A DNA stretch of 64,000 bases, from assembly GCA_910575275.1 (NCBI GenBank), contig CAJTEE010000003.1, forward strand, positions 62,001 through 126,000, in the 5' to 3' direction. The notes below the pieces were generated by a model. That model did not search any database, was not told where the DNA came from, and saw only the letters and a list, made by a program, of their open reading frames with translations. Each line of letters begins with the position of its first letter. Within the stretch, counting starts at the first letter, position 1. The translations under genes and the position numbers were made by a program. This document shows positions 50,467-59,028 of this stretch, piece after piece. This stretch comes from Lachnospiraceae bacterium (lineage in GTDB: Bacteria; Bacillota; Clostridia; Lachnospirales; Lachnospiraceae).

Positions 50467-51766
50467 AAGCATTCTCCTTATTCGTGCCGGATTCTTTTAC
50501 GGCGAGGACCGCGACGCCATCCGGGATGACTACGACCCTGGCGTCTTCCCCCATGATTTCATAGGCCATGCGAAGCGCCTCGTCAGGAGAGGAGGCCGGC
50601 AGCATGTTTGCCCTGCGGACAAGTGCGTGATCCAGGTAGGTGGTAACCAGAATGATCGTATGCTTTTTTAAAATGCGGGAATAGATCTGCGCGCACCACT
50701 GTTCAGGAATCGTTTCCTTCGGTGGGATTTCTTTCAAATAGGCATCGATTTCGTCAACACTTCCCTTGACGATCAGCTTTTCAAAGTGTGTTCCGCCCAT
50801 GCCATCCACACAGGAGGCGCACATAATAATCACGCCGCCCTCTTTACAGCAGGCAGCCGCGGTTGCGACAGCCTTTGGACTCTGATAGAGGTTCTGATCG
50901 AGCGGGTAGCCTCCATTAGAGGTAATGACAATGTCACCCAAAACGCTTGGACACTGGGCGAGGCTGCGGACAAAGGAAACACCCTCCTCGTGTGCTTTCT
51001 CCACATCTCCGGCAAATGCGGCAATTACCTCTTTTTTCGCGTTTAATGCGACATTTAAGATAAATTGGACATGTACGGCGCGGGCCGCACAGACCATGTC
51101 CTTGTGAATCGGGTTGCCCTCCAGAACGCCAGCCTGCGCGAACGGACTTGCAATCGCAGGGTAGGAATGGTTTTCGTTGACTGTGGCGGCATTGCAGATT
51201 CCCGGCAGAATGCTTTTTCTTCCGCCCGAAAAGCCGGCAAAAAAGTGAGGTTCGATGAACCCTTCCGTGATCAGAAGGTCGCAGGTCAGAGCCAGGCGGT
51301 TGACCCAGAGCTCTGCACCGGAGGGAAGCGTGCGGACAAAATCAAAGTCCTCGCTGCAAAACGCGTCGTTTACAGCGATTGTCTCGTGATCGACAATGGC
51401 GTCCCCAAACATCTGCCTCTGCTCCTTAAGCGTCGTTTTGCGGTGCAGCCCGGTTGCGATTAAAATCGTGATCTCTGCCTCAGGATTTCCTTTGCGGATT
51501 TCCTCCAGAAGGAGAGGGAGTGTCAGCTTGCTTGGAACGGCCCGTGTATGGTCGCTGGTGACGACAACAACGCTTTTTTTGCCCTTTGCAAGCGCAGACA
51601 GCCTCGGCGTGCCAAACGGATTTGCCAGAGCCTCGCGCACGAGCGCTTCCGGGGTTTTTTCGGGCTGATAAGAATCGGTTTTTGCGTAGATGACCGATTC
51701 GAGCCGTGATTCGTCAATATGAAGCGGCAGAGAGTCGGTATAATAGGGAATTTGAATCGTTTTCAT
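50435..51766 (-). CDS. larA: LarA family nickel-dependent 2-hydroxyacid racemase
   Basis: A 443-residue LarA-type protein. Conserved parts are VVVTSDHTRAVPS, GLHRKTTLKEQ and EPHFFAGFSGGRKSILPGI with the cofactor lysine and metal histidine, followed by NENHSYP. Characterised LarA interconverts D- and L-lactate with a nickel-pincer cofactor; homologues racemise other 2-hydroxyacids. No larBCE cofactor genes are in this window. AGGAG lies six bases before the ATG at 51766. Confidence 0.85.
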   Translation of the reverse strand: MKTIQIPYYTDSLPLHIDESRLESVIYAKTDSYQPEKTPEALVREALANPFGTPRLSALAKGKKSVVVVTSDHTRAVPSKLTLPLLLEEIRKGNPEAEITILIATGLHRKTTLKEQRQMFGDAIVDHETIAVNDAFCSEDFDFVRTLPSGAELWVNRLALTCDLLITEGFIEPHFFAGFSGGRKSILPGICNAATVNENHSYPAIASPFAQAGVLEGNPIHKDMVCAARAVHVQFILNVALNAKKEVIAAFAGDVEKAHEEGVSFVRSLAQCPSVLGDIVITSNGGYPLDQNLYQSPKAVATAAACCKEGGVIIMCASCVDGMGGTHFEKLIVKGSVDEIDAYLKEIPPKETIPEQWCAQIYSRILKKHTIILVTTYLDHALVRRANMLPASSPDEALRMAYEIMGEDARVVVIPDGVAVLAVKESGTNKENAYGTETGFENR

Positions 51767-51778
51767 GAACAACTCCTG

Positions 51779-52972
51779 TTAAAGGCTGTGCTTTTCCAAG
51801 TACTGGTACGCGACGGCTGCATGCATGGCGCAGGCGACGGCCAGTGCATCCTCATCAATGTCAAAGCTTGAGGAATGCAGCGGTTTGTCGATGCCCTTTT
51901 CGGGGTTGCCGGTTCCCATCCAATAGAAAGCGCCTTCTCTTGCCTCGGTAAAATAGGCGAAGGACTCGCAGCCGAGATTTCCGTGCGGCATTGTAATGAT
52001 GTGATCCTCTCCGAGGATGTCCTTAGCGGTCTGGCATACATGCTCGGTCATGGCCGGGTCACAGATGAGAGCCGGATGGCTCCTGGCGCGGTCGAGCTCA
52101 TAACTTCCGCCAAAGGTCATGGTAACGCCCTTTAGGATCTCGTCGATCCGGCGGTTTAAGAATTCGCGGGTCTCTGGATTGAAGGTGCGGCAGATCCCGT
52201 TTAGCTCGACATCGTCGCAGATGATGTTTCTCGCCGTGCCGCCCTGGATCTGGCCAAAGGTGACGATGGCGTGTTCAAAGGTGTCCTTTTCACGGGCCAT
52301 CATGGTCTGGAGTGTGGTCAAAAAATGCGCCGCGATCATGATGGCGTCGATGCCCAGATGCGGCCAGGCCCCATGGGCGGTCCTGCCCTTGATATGGATC
52401 GTCAGACGGTCGGAGGCAGCCATCATTTCTCCGCCGCAGACGGCAATTGTCCCGACCGGATAGGCATTATTGACATGGATTCCGAAGATCGCATCAACAT
52501 GCGGATTTTCAAGGACGCCGTTTGGAACCATGATACGTCCGCCGCCGATCATTTCCTCGGCCGGCTCGAAAATGAATTTGACGTTTCCCTTTAGCTCGTT
52601 TTTGTGACGGGCAAGCAGAGTAGCGGCCCCCATCAAAGAGGCCGTGTGTACATCGTGGCCGCAGGCGTGCATGATGCCGTCGTTTACGGACTTATATGGA
52701 GTATTTGCCACCTCTTGTACCCGGAGTGCGTCCATATCCGCCCGGAGTGCGACAGTCGGGCCCTCCTTGCCGCCTTTTAAAAGGCCAACCACGCTGGGAA
52801 GCTCGCCCGCATAATCACGCGTGACCTCCATGCCAAGTTCTGTTAAGTGCTTTGCCACGATGTCAGCAGTCCGAAATTCTTCGTTGCTGGGTTCCGGATG
52901 CATGTGAAGATCGTGGCGGAATCCGGCAACCTGATCTAAAATTTCCTGTGCTTCCTTTTTAAAATCAATCAT
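51779..52972 (-). CDS. M20 family metallopeptidase / amidohydrolase
   Basis: A 397-residue zinc hydrolase of the hippuricase/aminoacylase type: FRHDLHMHPEPSNEEF, ALRADMDAL, MHACGHDVHTASLMGAA, FEPAEEMIGGG and the dimerisation-domain H in GRTAHGAWPHLGID. It would release an amino acid from an N-acyl derivative or dipeptide. The ATG at 52972 has GAGGAGGT upstream. Nineteen bp separate it from the MalY-type gene. Confidence 0.9.
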   Translation of the reverse strand: MIDFKKEAQEILDQVAGFRHDLHMHPEPSNEEFRTADIVAKHLTELGMEVTRDYAGELPSVVGLLKGGKEGPTVALRADMDALRVQEVANTPYKSVNDGIMHACGHDVHTASLMGAATLLARHKNELKGNVKFIFEPAEEMIGGGRIMVPNGVLENPHVDAIFGIHVNNAYPVGTIAVCGGEMMAASDRLTIHIKGRTAHGAWPHLGIDAIMIAAHFLTTLQTMMAREKDTFEHAIVTFGQIQGGTARNIICDDVELNGICRTFNPETREFLNRRIDEILKGVTMTFGGSYELDRARSHPALICDPAMTEHVCQTAKDILGEDHIITMPHGNLGCESFAYFTEAREGAFYWMGTGNPEKGIDKPLHSSSFDIDEDALAVACAMHAAVAYQYLEKHSL

Positions 52973-52991
52973 CTGCAGTACCTCCTCAAGA

Positions 52992-54179
52992 TTAGATGTA
53001 GGGTTCAAGCGCTTTCTTTAAACGCGCAAGGCCATATTCAATATAGCGGGTTGGGCAGGCCAGATTCCAACGCTCAAAGCCCTCGCCCTGTTCACCGAAT
53101 ATATAGCCGTCGTCAAAAAACAGATTCGCTTCCTCTTTTAAAAGTTTTGCAAGTTTTTTACAGTCAATTCCAAATTTTCTGAAATCCATCCAGAGAAGAT
53201 AGGTTCCCTCCATAGGAATCAGCTGGATATTTGGAAGCTCTTTTTTGCAAAAGTCACAAATGGTCTGATAGTTTTTGTAAATGATGGCAAGCATTTCATC
53301 GCACCAAGCATCGCCCTGCTCGTAGGCCAGCCTGGTCGCCTCGTAGCCGAGGATGTTGCACTTGGGGTTGATCTCTGTGGTTTTCTGGTGCTTCATAAAA
53401 GCATTCCGTACAGTTTCATTTTTTATGATGACGGCAGAAGTCTGGAAGCCAGCCAGATTAAAGGTCTTGCTGGCGGCTGTGCAGGTCATGCTGTAATCCG
53501 CATAGCTCTCTTTGATGGAGGCAAAGGGAATATGCGTAAAGCCGGGCATGACGATGTCCCCGTGAATCTCGTCGGAACAGACGAAGACCTGATACTTGAG
53601 GCACAGATCTCCGAGCGTCTCCAGCTCTTTATGGGTAAACACGCGGCTGGTCGGATTCTGCGGATTACATAGGATAAAGAGCTTTGTTTTGGGGTCTGCT
53701 GCCTTTTTTTCGAAGTCTTCGAAATCAATCTCATATCGCTCGCCTGTCAAAACAAGCGGGCAGTCCACGAGGCTGCGGCCGTTTGCGGTCACGGCATTGT
53801 ACATGGGATAATAGGTGGGTGTCAGAAGGAGAACCCCGTCGCCTGGCTCGGTCAAAACCTGTACGGCGTTATGAAAGGCGTTTACAACGCCTGGTGTGCT
53901 GAGAATCCATTCCGGCCGGATCACCCAGTTATGCCGCTTTTTCTGCCAGGCGCAGACTGCGTCGAGATACGCCTTGGTGGGGTTGGCATAGCCCGGGACA
54001 TATGTATCGATATAGGCTTTGAGCCCCTCCCGGATTTCCGGGGCGATCATAAATTCCATGTCCGCGACAGAAAAAGGAATTACCTCATCAGGCTGGTGGA
54101 GCGTATACTGCTTCATTTCATTCCATTTTCCGGAACCGACATCTCGCCGTGCCGTGCAGTCTGTAAAATTGTACTTCAT
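52992..54179 (-). CDS. MalY/PatB family aminotransferase-like C-S lyase
   Basis: A 395-residue PLP enzyme of the cystathionine beta-lyase branch: DVGSGKWNEMKQY, FSVADMEFMIAPEI, TPTYYPMYNAV, ILCNPQNPTSRVFT, SDEIHGDIVMPG and PLP lysine in TAASKTFNLAGFQTSAVII. Members cleave C-S bonds of cystathionine or Cys conjugates, or transaminate. It is the first gene of a minus-strand run, with a MarR-type operator and sigma-A promoter immediately upstream. Confidence 0.88.
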   Translation of the reverse strand: MKYNFTDCTARRDVGSGKWNEMKQYTLHQPDEVIPFSVADMEFMIAPEIREGLKAYIDTYVPGYANPTKAYLDAVCAWQKKRHNWVIRPEWILSTPGVVNAFHNAVQVLTEPGDGVLLLTPTYYPMYNAVTANGRSLVDCPLVLTGERYEIDFEDFEKKAADPKTKLFILCNPQNPTSRVFTHKELETLGDLCLKYQVFVCSDEIHGDIVMPGFTHIPFASIKESYADYSMTCTAASKTFNLAGFQTSAVIIKNETVRNAFMKHQKTTEINPKCNILGYEATRLAYEQGDAWCDEMLAIIYKNYQTICDFCKKELPNIQLIPMEGTYLLWMDFRKFGIDCKKLAKLLKEEANLFFDDGYIFGEQGEGFERWNLACPTRYIEYGLARLKKALEPYI

Positions 54180-54213
54180 GAAAGGCCCTCCTTTATAGTT
54201 CGAATAATGAATG

Positions 54214-54228
54214 GTTAGATAATCTAAC
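54214..54228. promoter_or_regulatory. Palindromic operator GTTAGAT-A-ATCTAAC
   Basis: A perfect 15-bp palindrome lies just downstream of the malY -10 element, over the expected start point, within longer imperfect AATAAT/ATTATT flanks. It sits between malY and the divergent marR-type gene and is the best candidate site for that regulator. Confidence 0.7.
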
Positions 54229-54232
54229 TATT

Positions 54233-54261
54233 ATTATAATCAGGGTATTTCTTGTTGTCAA
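54233..54261 (-). promoter_or_regulatory. Sigma-A promoter of the malY operon
   Basis: On the minus strand TTGACA (54261-54256) and TATAAT (54238-54233) are 17 bases apart, a perfect consensus. The operator palindrome follows directly. Confidence 0.85.
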
Positions 54262-54369
54262 TATAAAAACAAATCCTTAAAATCCCCAAATCCGGGTTGA
54301 CTTGTACGGGAATTGGTATTAGTCTAGGATATGTGAGCCTTTATTTTGAAAGAAAAGAGGGAAAAGGCA

Positions 54370-54909
54370 ATGGCAATCTGTAATCCATGGGAGCAGGATT
54401 CTTTAACGGGAGCAAAGCGCTACAGCGATGAGCAGCTTGCGGAGTTTGGCAATATCCTCTCCATGAATAAAATCCTGATGTTGGAGTTTTCAAACCGCCA
54501 GAGGGCGGAAGGGGCCGAGGTTCGGCTTAGTGAATATGAAGCGCATATCCTGCTTTTGATTCGACAGAATCCAGGTATTACCTCAGTCTGTCTTGCAAAA
54601 AAGATCAGCCGCACCAAGAGTACGATTTCTTCTCTGATATACAAATTCTGTACGGCCGGCTATATTACGAAGGAAGTGAATCCAAAAAACCGGCGGGAGC
54701 ATTGTCTGACGTTAACGCCCCTCGGCGAGCAGGTCTGTACCGACCATCAGAGGCGGGACGCACAATTTATGCGGATTACGCTTGAAAAGCTGTTTGCATA
54801 CTGTACGCCTGAAGAATTTGAAACCTTTATCCGCGTCACGCAGATCCGAAACCAGATCTTTTCCGATGAGCCGCCGGAACGCGGCATGGATAAGGTATGG
54901 GGCTGTTAG
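54370..54909 (+). CDS. MarR family transcriptional regulator
   Basis: A 179-residue winged-helix protein: LSEYEAHILLLIRQNPGITSVCLAKKISRTKSTISSLIYKFCTAGYITKEVNPKNRREHCLTLTPLGEQV is the MarR DNA-binding core. The ATG at 54370 follows AGAGGGAAAAGG; an upstream TTG lacks spacing. It is divergent from malY and probably represses it through GTTAGATAATCTAAC. A sigma-54 promoter beyond its 3' end points back through the gene, so an antisense transcript is expected. Confidence 0.88.
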   Translation: MAICNPWEQDSLTGAKRYSDEQLAEFGNILSMNKILMLEFSNRQRAEGAEVRLSEYEAHILLLIRQNPGITSVCLAKKISRTKSTISSLIYKFCTAGYITKEVNPKNRREHCLTLTPLGEQVCTDHQRRDAQFMRITLEKLFAYCTPEEFETFIRVTQIRNQIFSDEPPERGMDKVWGC

Positions 54910-55012
54910 TGTACGGAAAATGGGCCGGCCGTTGTGGCAGCTTAAATCCATGCAATCCACAAATGTCATCCTTTCTCCAGACTTCGGGAACAAATATCCT
55001 CATGTATTTATA

Positions 55013-55029
55013 TAGCAAAAAGTGTGCCA
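55013..55029 (-). promoter_or_regulatory. Sigma-54 promoter P2, antisense to marR
   Basis: On the minus strand TGGCACACTTTTTGCTA has the exact GG-N10-GC layout of the other two sigma-54 promoters. The next minus-strand gene in its path is malY, about 820 bases on, after the whole of the plus-strand marR gene. No minus-strand gene lies between. Confidence 0.8.
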
Positions 55030-55099
55030 ACTATATTTTCCTCTTTTTTCGTCAATTCCGTCGTATTTTTGCGCATTTATGCACTTTTTGCACTTTTGG

Positions 55100-55129
55100 T
55101 TGCACATTGTGCAAGGGCTTGTGCACAGG
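55100..55129. promoter_or_regulatory. Activator sites for sigma-54 promoter P2
   Basis: CTTGTGCACAGG (55118-55129) matches the P1 site CCTGTGCACAGG at 11 of 12 positions, and TTGCACATTGTGCAA (55100-55114) is a second palindrome. Their centres are about 96 and 80 bp upstream of the -24 element; more TGCAC copies lie nearer to it. Confidence 0.65.
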
Positions 55130-55269
55130 AACCATCAAGCACATTGCCTGTTCCTGTCAGAAAAATGCGCCTCTATTTAAGAGACAGACGAGGCAGCCAT
55201 GAACGGCCAGACGTTTTTATACCGCAGCTGACAAGGGCTGTTCGCATAACCGAGGAACTGCCAACAAAA

Positions 55270-55311
55270 AACAGAAGACAACATGCTCAACGCGTCATGC
55301 CGTCTTCTGTT
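55270..55311 (-). terminator. Terminator of the thiolase-to-dehydratase operon
   Basis: AACAGAAGAC (55270-55279) pairs with GTCTTCTGTT (55302-55311), with an inner CATG/CATG pairing; on the minus strand a TTTTTT run follows. It ends the operon 22 bases after the last gene and also insulates promoter P2. Confidence 0.8.
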
Positions 55312-55332
55312 CCTTTTCTATCCAACTACGGC

Positions 55333-56460
55333 CTATAAAAGCTCTGCAAAGCTTTGCAGTCTGGTCCTGGCCTGCTCATAGCTGGTATTTAACGGATCAA
55401 CCTCGAGCGTCATGCACGGGAAGCCAGCATCTCTTAAATCCTGTTCGAGATACGGCAGATCGTATTCCTCCGGGTCGCAGAACTTCATCAGGCAGTTGAT
55501 TACGCCGTCTGCGCCCGTTTCCCTGCAAAGATTTGCCAACATCGCGCCGCGCGGCTTTCCGAGTTCATGAATCAGGCTGCATCCGCTTCTGTTTTTCCAT
55601 TGCATGGCAAGGCGCTTGAGTCCGCCTCCCCCCGTAAGGGGCGTATCGGTCCGGTACTGGCGGCTCTCATGCGCCAGATCGTCTCCGACGACCGCAATTT
55701 CATTTTCACTTAAGATGGAGAGCAGCTCATCCGGCTCACAGGTGATGCCGGTTAAAAGCACCCGTTTACCCTTAAAGTCGTATTCGGGCAGCTCGTTTAA
55801 ACCCGAAATCAGCTCCCGCATGATGGCCAGATGTTCACTTTTTTCATAGAAATGGGCGCTTTTTATGATCGTATGCCGGACCACAGGCGTGATTACATCA
55901 AGATGCTTGTTTGCTATGGCCGCGAATTCCCGCATGACGGCGTTGTGTGCATTGTAAAGCTCGATCGTCTCACAGAGCAGGCGCTCCTTCATCATCTGTC
56001 CGGTAGACGTTGCAAGGACCACCAGGACCTGCTCGAACTCGCTGATTAAATAATCAATGCTGGCAGACGATTGGCGGTTCTGCGGGTAAACGATGGGGAC
56101 CATCTGAATCTGGGGAACACCAAAACGCCAGTTCTGCGTCATACAGCGCAGCGTATCGCACATGGCCGGGATCAGCACGGCGGACATTCCCTCATATGTG
56201 CCGTTCAGTCCAAATTCCATATTGGCCTGCATGATCGGACAGGCGAAGGCCGGAAGATAGCTTTTGGCAAGCTTAAGCTCCGTCTGGCCGCCCCACAGCC
56301 CCATAGGGATCATGCCGGAGGCGTGCACCAGTTCGGCTGGCGCGTAGGGGGCAAAGCATCCCACTACCTTCTTTCCCTGTGCCAGATATTTGTCCATCTG
56401 TGCCCGGGGATTTTTGCAGGCGGCCTCCAAAAGTGCCAGATTTTTCTTAAAATCAGCCAT
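55333..56460 (-). CDS. 2-hydroxyacyl-CoA dehydratase, beta-type subunit
   Basis: A 375-residue member of the HgdB/FldC/HadC family. It shows KKVVGCFAPYAPAELVHASGMIPMGLWGGQ, ACPIMQANMEFGL, IPAMCDTLRCMTQNW, LLTGITCEPDELL and KFCDPEEYDLPYLEQDL, with cysteines that hold a 4Fe-4S cluster. With the alpha subunit it removes water from (R)-2-hydroxyacyl-CoA by a ketyl-radical mechanism. It overlaps the alpha gene by eight bases. The ATP-dependent activator is not in the window. Confidence 0.9.
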   Translation of the reverse strand: MADFKKNLALLEAACKNPRAQMDKYLAQGKKVVGCFAPYAPAELVHASGMIPMGLWGGQTELKLAKSYLPAFACPIMQANMEFGLNGTYEGMSAVLIPAMCDTLRCMTQNWRFGVPQIQMVPIVYPQNRQSSASIDYLISEFEQVLVVLATSTGQMMKERLLCETIELYNAHNAVMREFAAIANKHLDVITPVVRHTIIKSAHFYEKSEHLAIMRELISGLNELPEYDFKGKRVLLTGITCEPDELLSILSENEIAVVGDDLAHESRQYRTDTPLTGGGGLKRLAMQWKNRSGCSLIHELGKPRGAMLANLCRETGADGVINCLMKFCDPEEYDLPYLEQDLRDAGFPCMTLEVDPLNTSYEQARTRLQSFAELL

Positions 56461-57742
56461 TTGCCTGCGCCTCCCTTCTTTGCTTCATGACCTCATAAAG
56501 GCCCTGGATCCGTGTCTCAAACTGCGCCTCGCTGTAGTTTCTGTAATCCGCCTGATCTCCGTCGAAGGAGGTGAACGGAACGCCGGCGAGCTCGGAAAGC
56601 TGTCTCTGGATCTCCATCATCTGGCAGTCCATGACCTTACAGCTCCGGTTTACATGGTAGATGGTTCCCTCGCAGCCAAAACGTTTTAACGCTTCGAGTC
56701 TCCGGTCAAGCATGGTCGTTGCATTATCGCCGTTTGTCGAGGCAAAGCAATAAGCCCTTGCCATGCCGTCCAAATCGTCGTACTCGATCGCCCAGGCTTT
56801 TCCGTAGCTGGAGGCCACCATATTGATGCCGTATTTTTTGAGTGTTCGCAGGTTGTGGCTTAAATATGGCCAGCAGGCGATGCCGTCCCAGGAAATTCGA
56901 AACTGCTCCTCAACCGGGAAAGTGGATGTACCGTCTTTGATATGCTGTTCGATTTCCTCATTGAGCTGCGTAAGAATCGCCGTGGACGATTTTTTTCCGC
57001 GGTTGCACACCATGGCGGACATATAATTGAATAGCTCGAAACCGCTTAAGGGGGAGGGCTTTTTCTCGAGCAGGTTGTTGGCCCGTTCCCAGAGATAGCT
57101 GTTTTTCTGGCTGATCTCCATCACCTCTTTAAAACGTGCCTCATCCCACGTTTTTCCGGTGAAGGCGCAGAGATCGTGAATTAACTGGTCGATCTGGGCG
57201 CGTACATAGCGGACGCGTGTCTCCGTCACGTAGTCGTAGGGATTGTAGCAGGTATCGATAAAGAAAATCGGGATATTCATCTGCCTCGCCAGGTTTTCAT
57301 ACCATTTTGTGAGCTGATTGCAGATGTTATTTGTTAACAGCAAAAAATCCGGCTTCACCATTTTTCCGCCGTCCGGAAGTTCAACCTCGCTCTCGCCATT
57401 TAAGACAGAGGCGTATGCCAGGTTGACCTTTGCATAGGCGCATAAGTCATTTGAATAGCCCAATGGCCCTTCGCATTCCTGCAAAAAGGGGTCGGCCTGA
57501 TGCCTGGCCGCGATTCCGGCCGAATGATTTTCCGGGTAGAGGATATTAAGCCCGAGCGTTTCTGCGATCTCCTGCGGGAAGATCGAAGCAGACCAGCCAA
57601 CCTTTTCGCCGTTTTCTTTAGCAAGCCTGGCATTTTCAAACAGGGCTGCCGTCTGCTCGCCGAGCATCAGCATGCTTTTTGGCTTCGGCCGTTTTGGCTT
57701 TGCCGGGGCAGCCTGGCTTTCTGTATGTACTGTCTCACTCAT
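56453..57742 (-). CDS. 2-hydroxyacyl-CoA dehydratase, alpha-type subunit
   Basis: A 429-residue HgdA/FldB/HadB-like subunit. It has a Pro/Lys-rich N-terminal tail, GEKVGWSASIFPQEIAETLGLNILYPENHSA, SNDLCAYAKVNLAYA, LLTNNICNQLTKWYENLAR and NRSCKVMDCQMMEIQR, whose cysteines suit cluster binding. The exact acyl group is not evident. Confidence 0.9.
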   Translation of the reverse strand: MSETVHTESQAAPAKPKRPKPKSMLMLGEQTAALFENARLAKENGEKVGWSASIFPQEIAETLGLNILYPENHSAGIAARHQADPFLQECEGPLGYSNDLCAYAKVNLAYASVLNGESEVELPDGGKMVKPDFLLLTNNICNQLTKWYENLARQMNIPIFFIDTCYNPYDYVTETRVRYVRAQIDQLIHDLCAFTGKTWDEARFKEVMEISQKNSYLWERANNLLEKKPSPLSGFELFNYMSAMVCNRGKKSSTAILTQLNEEIEQHIKDGTSTFPVEEQFRISWDGIACWPYLSHNLRTLKKYGINMVASSYGKAWAIEYDDLDGMARAYCFASTNGDNATTMLDRRLEALKRFGCEGTIYHVNRSCKVMDCQMMEIQRQLSELAGVPFTSFDGDQADYRNYSEAQFETRIQGLYEVMKQRREAQANG

Positions 57743-57774
57743 GTATTTGATCTCCTTTCCTTTCCGGCCGTTTG

Positions 57775-58977
57775 TCAGCGGATCTCCTTCGCCTCATACA
57801 TAGCCGCAATTTTTTCATCGTCATAGCCGAGCTCCTTTAGGATTGCAGCCGTGTCGCAGCCGACTGCGCCTGACTCTTTACAGGGGATCGTGGCAGGGTC
57901 AATGGAACCGAAGTGAACCGGGCCGTTCGTGAACACGGTCTTCGTCCCGTCGGAATACTCATGGAAGTAGGTATAATGATTGGCCTGTACCTGCGGATCA
58001 TAGGGAACCTCTTTAAAGTGACGTACAACCTCGTGGGGCAGGTCATGCTCATTGAGAATGGCATCCCAGTAGGAGATGGGCTGCTCAAGAAAGACGCCAT
58101 CCAGGATTCTTGTCAGATCGCTCTTGTTTTTGTAGTAGGCATCCTGTGTGGAAAAACGCGGGTCCTCGGCAAGCTCGGGCCGGCCGATAGCCTGGCAGAA
58201 TTCACGGAAACGGCGGTAATCCACAACGGCCAGATACAGCCATTCGCCGTCCTTCCCCTGGTAGGTATTGCTGCCTGCATGGGCGCAGTTGTAACGGTCA
58301 CGGGGATACTCTCTGCCGTTAAAGCCGTTTAACAGCCCACAGGTCAGAACGAAGGTCCCGGCTTGTAAAAGAGAGACATCCACCTTATCGCCAAGACCGG
58401 TTTTGCTTTTCTTAAAGAGTGCCGCCGCAACGCCGCCGGCCAGAGCCATGGCCACGCTGTGGTCGCCAAAGCCTGCAATCGCCATAACCGGGGGGCCGCC
58501 GGCCGGGGCCAGATCCCCCAAAAGGCCGGTCCGTGCGCAAAATGCGGTGTAATCATAACCGGGACGATTTTTCTCCTCGCCCTCGCTGCCGTAGCCTAAT
58601 ACGGAGGCATGGACAAGACCGGGAAGCTCCTGCTTAAGCTGGTCGTAGGTTAGGCCCATTTGTTCGAGCGCCTGAAGCCTGTAGTTGGTCAGAAATACGT
58701 CTGCTCTGGCAAGGAGCGCCTTCATGGCGTCCATCCCTTCCTTGGTCCGAAGATTCAAAGCTACAAAGCGCTTATTAATATTCTGCATGTCAAAATTGGG
58801 ATTGGCCGCTTCGGTGCAGGGAGAGAGGGAAGTCCCGTACTGGAGCCGCCACGGGTCTCCGTTCATGGACTCTACCTTGATCACATCGGCCCCCCACTCG
58901 GCCAGAATCCTGGCTGTCATAGGCCCTGCAAGCATCGTGGAAAGCTCCACGACTTTTATGCCTTCCAATGGTTTCAT
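57775..58977 (-). CDS. Family III CoA-transferase (CaiB/BaiF, FldA/HadA-like)
   Basis: A 400-residue CoA-transferase. KPLEGIKVVELSTMLAGPMTARILAEWGADVIKVE is the family N-terminus, and NINKRFVALNLRTKEGMDAMKALLARADVFLTNYR and RPGYDYTAFCARTGLLGD follow. In FldA/HadA systems such an enzyme loads CoA onto the 2-hydroxyacid before dehydration; the dehydratase genes follow 32 bp downstream. Confidence 0.9.
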   Translation of the reverse strand: MKPLEGIKVVELSTMLAGPMTARILAEWGADVIKVESMNGDPWRLQYGTSLSPCTEAANPNFDMQNINKRFVALNLRTKEGMDAMKALLARADVFLTNYRLQALEQMGLTYDQLKQELPGLVHASVLGYGSEGEEKNRPGYDYTAFCARTGLLGDLAPAGGPPVMAIAGFGDHSVAMALAGGVAAALFKKSKTGLGDKVDVSLLQAGTFVLTCGLLNGFNGREYPRDRYNCAHAGSNTYQGKDGEWLYLAVVDYRRFREFCQAIGRPELAEDPRFSTQDAYYKNKSDLTRILDGVFLEQPISYWDAILNEHDLPHEVVRHFKEVPYDPQVQANHYTYFHEYSDGTKTVFTNGPVHFGSIDPATIPCKESGAVGCDTAAILKELGYDDEKIAAMYEAKEIR

Positions 58978-59028
58978 AAATGTATTCCTCCTCTTTACTC
59001 AATCATAAGGGGCAAACCGGCCAGCCAT

